From assembly GCA_934636325.1 (NCBI GenBank), contig CAKUAK010000008.1, positions 1 through 8,878 on the forward strand: a DNA stretch of 8,878 bases, written 5' to 3'. This stretch comes from an uncultured Eubacteriales bacterium (GTDB taxonomy: Bacteria; Bacillota; Clostridia; Oscillospirales; Butyricicoccaceae). Shown piece by piece: positions 6,304-8,878 of this stretch; position 1 is the first letter of the stretch; each line of letters begins with the position of its first letter. Below the pieces are notes generated by a model that saw only the letters and a list, made by a program, of their open reading frames with translations, searched no databases and was not told where the DNA came from. The position numbers were made by a program, and so were the translations under genes.

Positions 6304-6619
6304 TTGTTTCGCCTCCTGTGGCAATAAGTATCCCAAATATCCAAATAAACCATATAAAAAAATTATAAACGAACGAGGTTCAAAATAGGTTACAAAATGG
6401 CGAATGAATAGTGAAGGCAGCATAAAAACTTCGCCAAAAAATCGGGCCGGATTTTGTAAGGTCTCACCATAAGGCCTCCCACACGGCGGCCGCCGCCGGG
6501 CCGGGCCTCCCCGGCTGTATCGACAGTATAGGCTTTAATTGCATTTATGTCAATTAAACTATACATGATATGATAATTAAACATCACATTGTGCAAATTA
6601 TAATGGACAAAAAGGAGAC
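6304..6619. other. Intergenic control region between the cyclase and XRE genes
   Basis: This 316-base gap separates divergent genes. The left third (6330-6400) is AT-rich and holds a TATAAT on the minus strand (6362-6367) without a good -35, so the cyclase promoter is not firmly placed. The centre (6440-6530) is GC-rich with no clear element. The right third (6533-6600) is AT-rich again and holds repeated AATTAAAC motifs and the likely XRE promoter. A 26-codon minus-strand frame (6390-6470) with GGGAGG before its ATG is possible but unproven. Confidence 0.5.
6534..6582 (+). promoter_or_regulatory. Likely XRE operator half-sites and promoter
   Basis: TTTAATTG (6534-6541) and CAATTAAA (6551-6558) form a perfect inverted repeat around 9 bases. 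The half-site recurs directly as AATTAAAC at 6552-6559 and 6575-6582, 23 bases apart. Between them TGATATGAT (6566-6574) has the form of an extended -10 with no strong -35. Repeats flanking a -10 directly upstream of a repressor gene suggest autoregulation (inference). Confidence 0.45.
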
Positions 6620-6922
6620 ATGCGGTTCAATATGATTTGCGATAAAATTAAGCATCTGCGCGAGCAGGCCGGATATTCCCAGGCCCAGCTGGCAAAAAAA
6701 CTCGATGTCACGCGCAGCAGCGTCAACGCCTGGGAGATGGGCATATCCATGCCGACGACCCAGTATGTCGTGTCGCTGGCCAAGCTCTTTCATGTGTCGG
6801 CCGATTATCTGCTGGGCCTTCAGACATCGGCCAGCGTCAGTCTCGACGGCTATACGCCCGAGGAGGTAGAGCTGATATACGGTCTGATAAAATACTTCGA
6901 CGGCCGCAGGGGCTCCGTCTGA
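6620..6922 (+). CDS. XRE-family helix-turn-helix transcriptional regulator
   Basis: This is a 100-residue single-domain Cro/C1-type DNA-binding protein. The five-helix HTH spans about residues 5-66: ICDKIKHLREQAGYSQAQLA is the positioning part, VTRSSVNAWEMG the recognition helix, and YVVSLAKLFHVSADYLLG the closing helices. A short tail (YTPEEVELIYGLIKYFD) is probably a helix for dimerisation. There is no ligand domain or protease, so it is not LexA-like. The start is uncertain: AAAGGAG ends only 2 bases before the ATG at 6620 but 14 bases before a second in-frame ATG at 6632. Starting at 6632 would remove four residues. It is divergent from the cyclase gene and followed by a strong hairpin. 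Its targets are unknown; itself and possibly the cyclase are the natural candidates. Confidence 0.9.
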   Translation: MRFNMICDKIKHLREQAGYSQAQLAKKLDVTRSSVNAWEMGISMPTTQYVVSLAKLFHVSADYLLGLQTSASVSLDGYTPEEVELIYGLIKYFDGRRGSV

Positions 6923-6934
6923 GGCCGCAAGAGC

Positions 6935-6975
6935 AAAAAAATAACCTGTTTTCAATCGCTTGAAAACAGGTTATT
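6935..6975 (-). terminator. Strong terminator of the tRNA cluster, also after the XRE gene
   Basis: AATAACCTGTTTTCAA (6940-6955) and its exact complement (6960-6975) form a 16-bp perfect stem with a TCGC loop. On the minus strand it is followed by seven T residues (6935-6941, the first two within the stem), a classic intrinsic terminator for the tRNA transcript. It starts about 7 bases after the tRNA-Thr CCA end. On the plus strand the T tract is weak, but the stem also follows the XRE stop. Confidence 0.9.
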
Positions 6976-6981
6976 CATCAG

Positions 6982-7057
6982 TGGAGCTGTTGAGCAGATT
7001 CGAACTGCCGACCTCGTCATTACCAATGACGTGCTCTGCCTACTGAGCTACAACAGC
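6982..7057 (-). tRNA. tRNA-Thr (anticodon GGT)
   Basis: This is a 76-base cloverleaf including an encoded CCA. The acceptor GCTGTTG pairs with CAACAGC. The D arm is AGCTCAGTAGGCAGAGC. The anticodon arm is CGTCA-TTGGTAA-TGACG, with GGT reading threonine codons ACC and ACU. The T loop is GTTCGAATC. It is the last tRNA of a three-gene cluster, just before the terminator. Confidence 0.96.
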
Positions 7058-7062
7058 AAGAC

Positions 7063-7139
7063 TGGCGACCGTGAACGGGCTCGAACCGTCGACCTCTAGC
7101 GTGACAGGCTAGCGTTCTAACCAACTGAACTACACGGCC
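7063..7139 (-). tRNA. tRNA-Asp (anticodon GTC)
   Basis: This is a 77-base cloverleaf including an encoded CCA. The acceptor GGCCGTG pairs with CACGGTC with one G-U. The D arm is AGTTCAGTTGGTTAGAACG. The anticodon arm is GCTAG-CCTGTCACG-CTAG type, with loop CTGTCAC and anticodon GTC. The T arm is GACGGTTCGAGCCCGTT-like. The discriminator base is G. It lies 3 bases after tRNA-Trp and 5 bases before tRNA-Thr on the transcript. Confidence 0.96.
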
Positions 7140-7142
7140 AAA

Positions 7143-7218
7143 TGGCAGGGGCAGAAGGACTTGAACCCTCGGCACGCGGTTTTGGAGACCGCTGCTCTAC
7201 CAACTGAGCTATACCCCT
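7143..7218 (-). tRNA. tRNA-Trp (anticodon CCA)
   Basis: This is a 76-base cloverleaf including an encoded CCA. The acceptor AGGGGTA pairs with TGCCCCT with one G-U. The anticodon arm is GCGGT-CTCCAAA-ACCGC, with anticodon CCA for UGG. The T arm is GAGGGTTCAAGTCCTTC. The discriminator is G, the bacterial tryptophan identity base. It is the first tRNA of the cluster, about 29 bases from the -10 element. Confidence 0.96.
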
Positions 7219-7225
7219 ATATCGC

Positions 7226-7241
7226 AGCACTTTAAAGTGCT
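7226..7241. repeat. 16-bp perfect palindrome at the tRNA transcription start
   Basis: AGCACTTTAAAGTGCT reads the same on both strands. It starts about 6 bases downstream of the tRNA -10 box and ends 8 bases before the mature tRNA-Trp 5' end. It therefore covers the expected transcription start and 5' leader. It could be a protein-binding site or a small 5' hairpin. Confidence 0.6.
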
Positions 7242-7246
7242 TGTTT

Positions 7247-7275
7247 ATTATACACATTCCGTTTTATTTTGTAAA
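7247..7275 (-). promoter_or_regulatory. Promoter of the tRNA cluster
   Basis: On the minus strand a -35 TTTACA (7270-7275) and a consensus -10 TATAAT (7247-7252) are separated by 17 bases. This near-consensus sigma-A promoter starts about 29 bases before tRNA-Trp. Confidence 0.88.
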
Positions 7276-7365
7276 GGGGTTTTTGAAAAAAACGATGTCC
7301 GAACTTCACGTTATGTCAAATGACCAAAAAAGCAGCGGCAAGTATAGGCGCTTTGGTGAATGGAA

Positions 7366-7405
7366 TTTACATCCGCGGACTGGGATCTTTATATTGGTGT
7401 ATAAT
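7366..7405 (+). promoter_or_regulatory. Candidate promoter of the M20 hydrolase gene
   Basis: TTTACA (7366-7371) is followed after 18 bases by TATATT (7390-7395). A consensus TATAAT also lies at 7400-7405 but has a poor -35. Either would start transcription 25-45 bases before the ribosome-binding site at 7431. Confidence 0.5.
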
Positions 7406-7440
7406 AAACGCAGAACGCAGATCAGAAAATGGAGGAAAAC

Positions 7441-8775
7441 ATGGCAAAAACAAGACAGCAGCTCAAAGAGGCCGCCATTGCGGCTATCGATAAGCATGCC
7501 GAAGAGATTACAGCCCTCGGCAACAGCATTTATAACGAGCCCGAACTGGGCTATAAAGAGTTCAAAACAGCAAAGAAGTTCACCGACTTCCTCGATAAGC
7601 TGGGGGTCAAATATACAGACAAGGTCGGCATCACAGGCGTCATCGCACCTTTTAAGGGCAAGGAGAGCAAGCTCCGCGTTGCCGTCATGGGCGAGCTCGA
7701 CGCCGTCGTCGTCCCCGGCCATGTCGCCGCCGATCCGGTAACGGGCGCGGCCCACTGCTGCGGCCATCACGCCATGATCGCCGGTATCGCCGGTGTTTCG
7801 GCCGCGCTGGCCGACACAGATATCATGTCCGAGCTTTCGGGCGATATCGTCGTCATGGCCGTTCCCGCCGAGGAATATGTCGAGATCGAATACCGCAACG
7901 AGCTCAAGAAGCAGGGCAAGATATCCCTTCTGGGCGGCAAGCAGGAGTTCATCGCCCTGGGCGTCATGGATGATATCGACATAATGATAATGCAGCACAC
8001 CATGGCCACTGAGGGCGAGGATACATACAGCGAGATCAAGGCCCGCTCGGGCGGTGTCGGCAACGGCATGGTCGGCAAGCTCATCCAGTATAAGGGCAAG
8101 GAAGCCCACGCAGGCGGCGCGCCCCATTTGGGCATCAATGCCCTCAACGCCGCCGAGATCGGCCTGATGGCCGTTCATGCCCAGCGCGAGACCTTCCTCG
8201 ATTCCGACCATATCCGCGTCCATCCCATCATCACAAAGGGAGGCGACCTGGTCAATGTCGTTCCCGCCGACGTCCGTATCGAGACATATGTTCGCGGCGC
8301 ATCGGCCAAGGCCATACTCGAGGCATCGGCCAAGGTGACAAGGGCCTTTGAGGCCGGCGGAATGGCCGTCGGAGCCGAAACGATAATCACCGATATCCCC
8401 GGATATATGCCCGGTATCTCTTACCCCGAGCTCGAGGATGTAATTTATAAGAATCTTGTCATGCTGCTTGGCGAGGAGCATGCAGCCCCCGCATCGGCAG
8501 AGCGCGGCGGCGGATCGTCCGACTGTGCCGATGTTCAGGCCATCATGCCTGCTGTCCAGGCTAATATCGGCGGCGCCTCCGGCACATTCCACGGCGAGAG
8601 CTATCGCATGGTCAACACCGATCTGGCATATCTGACGGCCGCCAAGGCCCTGGTCTGCTCGGCCATCGACCTGCTGGCCGACGGCGCCGAGACCGGCATG
8701 CACATCAAAGAGACCTGCAAGCCGCCCATGACGAAGGAAGAATATCTTCGTGAGTGGGGCAAGCTGGAGGTATAA
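7441..8775 (+). CDS. M20-family metallo-amidohydrolase/peptidase (AbgB-like)
   Basis: This 444-residue protein is an M20-family zinc/manganese hydrolase, a cytosolic enzyme that cleaves amide bonds of N-acyl amino acids or small peptides. Visible family parts are the N-terminal helix with NEPELGYKEFKTAKKF (32-47), MGELDAV (83-89), a metal-site block AHCCGHHAMIAG (104-115), the catalytic acid pair in VPAEEYVEIE (141-150), MQHTMA (184-189) and the dimerisation-domain AHAGGAPHLGINALNAAEI (222-240). The C-terminal metal motif is GGGSSDCADVQ (356-366), with H384 in GTFHGES. The CGH and SSD-x-x-DV arrangement resembles the AbgB/p-aminobenzoyl-glutamate hydrolase branch, but substrate cannot be fixed. 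An ATG at 7429 is in frame, but GGAGGA (7431-7436) lies 4 bases before the ATG at 7441, which is chosen. No signal peptide is seen. The gene stands alone. Confidence 0.92.
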   Translation: MAKTRQQLKEAAIAAIDKHAEEITALGNSIYNEPELGYKEFKTAKKFTDFLDKLGVKYTDKVGITGVIAPFKGKESKLRVAVMGELDAVVVPGHVAADPVTGAAHCCGHHAMIAGIAGVSAALADTDIMSELSGDIVVMAVPAEEYVEIEYRNELKKQGKISLLGGKQEFIALGVMDDIDIMIMQHTMATEGEDTYSEIKARSGGVGNGMVGKLIQYKGKEAHAGGAPHLGINALNAAEIGLMAVHAQRETFLDSDHIRVHPIITKGGDLVNVVPADVRIETYVRGASAKAILEASAKVTRAFEAGGMAVGAETIITDIPGYMPGISYPELEDVIYKNLVMLLGEEHAAPASAERGGGSSDCADVQAIMPAVQANIGGASGTFHGESYRMVNTDLAYLTAAKALVCSAIDLLADGAETGMHIKETCKPPMTKEEYLREWGKLEV

Positions 8776-8796
8776 GAAGAAATAAAAGAGCAGGTC

Positions 8797-8843
8797 GGCT
8801 TGCGGTCTCTTGCGAGGGAAAGCGAGCCGCCGCGGAAGCGGCG
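8797..8843 (+). other. Two adjacent hairpins in the 3' region of the M20 transcript
   Basis: GGCTTGC (8797-8803) pairs with GCGAGCC (8822-8828, one G-U). Immediately after, CGCCGC (8828-8833) pairs with GCGGCG (8838-8843) around a GGAA tetraloop. Neither has a T tract. They may be 3' UTR structure or the start of a separate RNA beyond the window. Confidence 0.4.
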
Positions 8844-8847
8844 AATG

Positions 8848-8876
8848 GATCCGCCCGGACAGGAGCCGGGCGGATC
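8848..8876 (+). terminator. Probable terminator after the M20 gene, cut by the window edge
   Basis: GATCCGCCCGG (8848-8858) and CCGGGCGGATC (8866-8876) form an 11-bp perfect stem with a 7-base loop, about 70 bases after the M20 stop. The sequence ends two bases later (TA), so the expected T tract cannot be checked. Confidence 0.6.
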
Positions 8877-8878
8877 TA

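Noticed and set aside
6304..6423. N-terminal 40-residue hydrophobic extension of the cyclase (a possible membrane anchor)
   Set aside because: The upstream ATG at 6423 has no Shine-Dalgarno, while the ATG at 6303 has AGGAGG at 8 bases. The extension is AT-rich intergenic DNA read in an open frame.
6982..7218. tRNA cluster as an integration site for a mobile element
   Set aside because: No integrase, direct repeat of a tRNA 3' end or phage-like gene is visible within the window.
7306..8703. Long minus-strand open frame opposite the M20 gene (465 codons)
   Set aside because: It is antisense to a well-supported enzyme, is Gly/Asp/Cys-rich with no family features, and has no ribosome-binding site. 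It also runs into the tRNA promoter region.

Overview
The window looks like chromosomal DNA from a GC-rich, spore-forming member of the Clostridia, plausibly Oscillospirales/Ruminococcaceae-like. An alpha/beta-type small acid-soluble spore protein, a TepA-type ClpP-like protease, Firmicute-style AGGAGG ribosome-binding sites and a single-domain XRE regulator all fit this. The genus cannot be named from the sequence.

Left part (1-3700, minus strand): a housekeeping operon reads right to left from a strong sigma-A-type promoter at 3656-3684. The order is prfA (release factor 1), then one open frame joining threonylcarbamoyl-AMP synthase (Sua5/YwlC) to dephospho-CoA kinase (CoaE), then a hairpin terminator, then tepA, then a 59-codon unrecognised gene that overlaps the end of tepA. 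The Sua5-CoaE fusion rests on a run of seven A residues. Removing one A would restore two ordinary separate genes.

Middle part (3701-4532, plus strand): three small genes follow (52, 54 and 64 codons), each with its own ribosome-binding site. The third is a clear spore-coat-DNA protein (SASP). The other two are unrecognised, and by position may be sporulation-associated. The SASP gene has a roughly 150-base leader with several inverted repeats. A strong hairpin at 4500-4532 separates it from the convergent gene.

Right part (4606-8878): a soluble PAS-GGDEF diguanylate cyclase on the minus strand is divergent from a small XRE repressor on the plus strand. The roughly 316-base gap between them holds AT-rich repeats that look like operator half-sites. 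Next come a shared 16-bp terminator stem and a minus-strand tRNA cluster transcribed Trp-Asp-Thr, with CCA ends encoded and a near-consensus promoter. Last is an M20-family metallo-amidohydrolase on the plus strand, followed by three consecutive hairpins, the final one probably a terminator.

Most of the window is ordinary chromosome. I found no mobile element, CRISPR array, phage gene or obvious new defence system. The items most worth a second look are the Sua5-CoaE junction, the hairpin that overlaps the tepA start, the untracked small genes, and the repeat-rich control region between the cyclase and the XRE gene.
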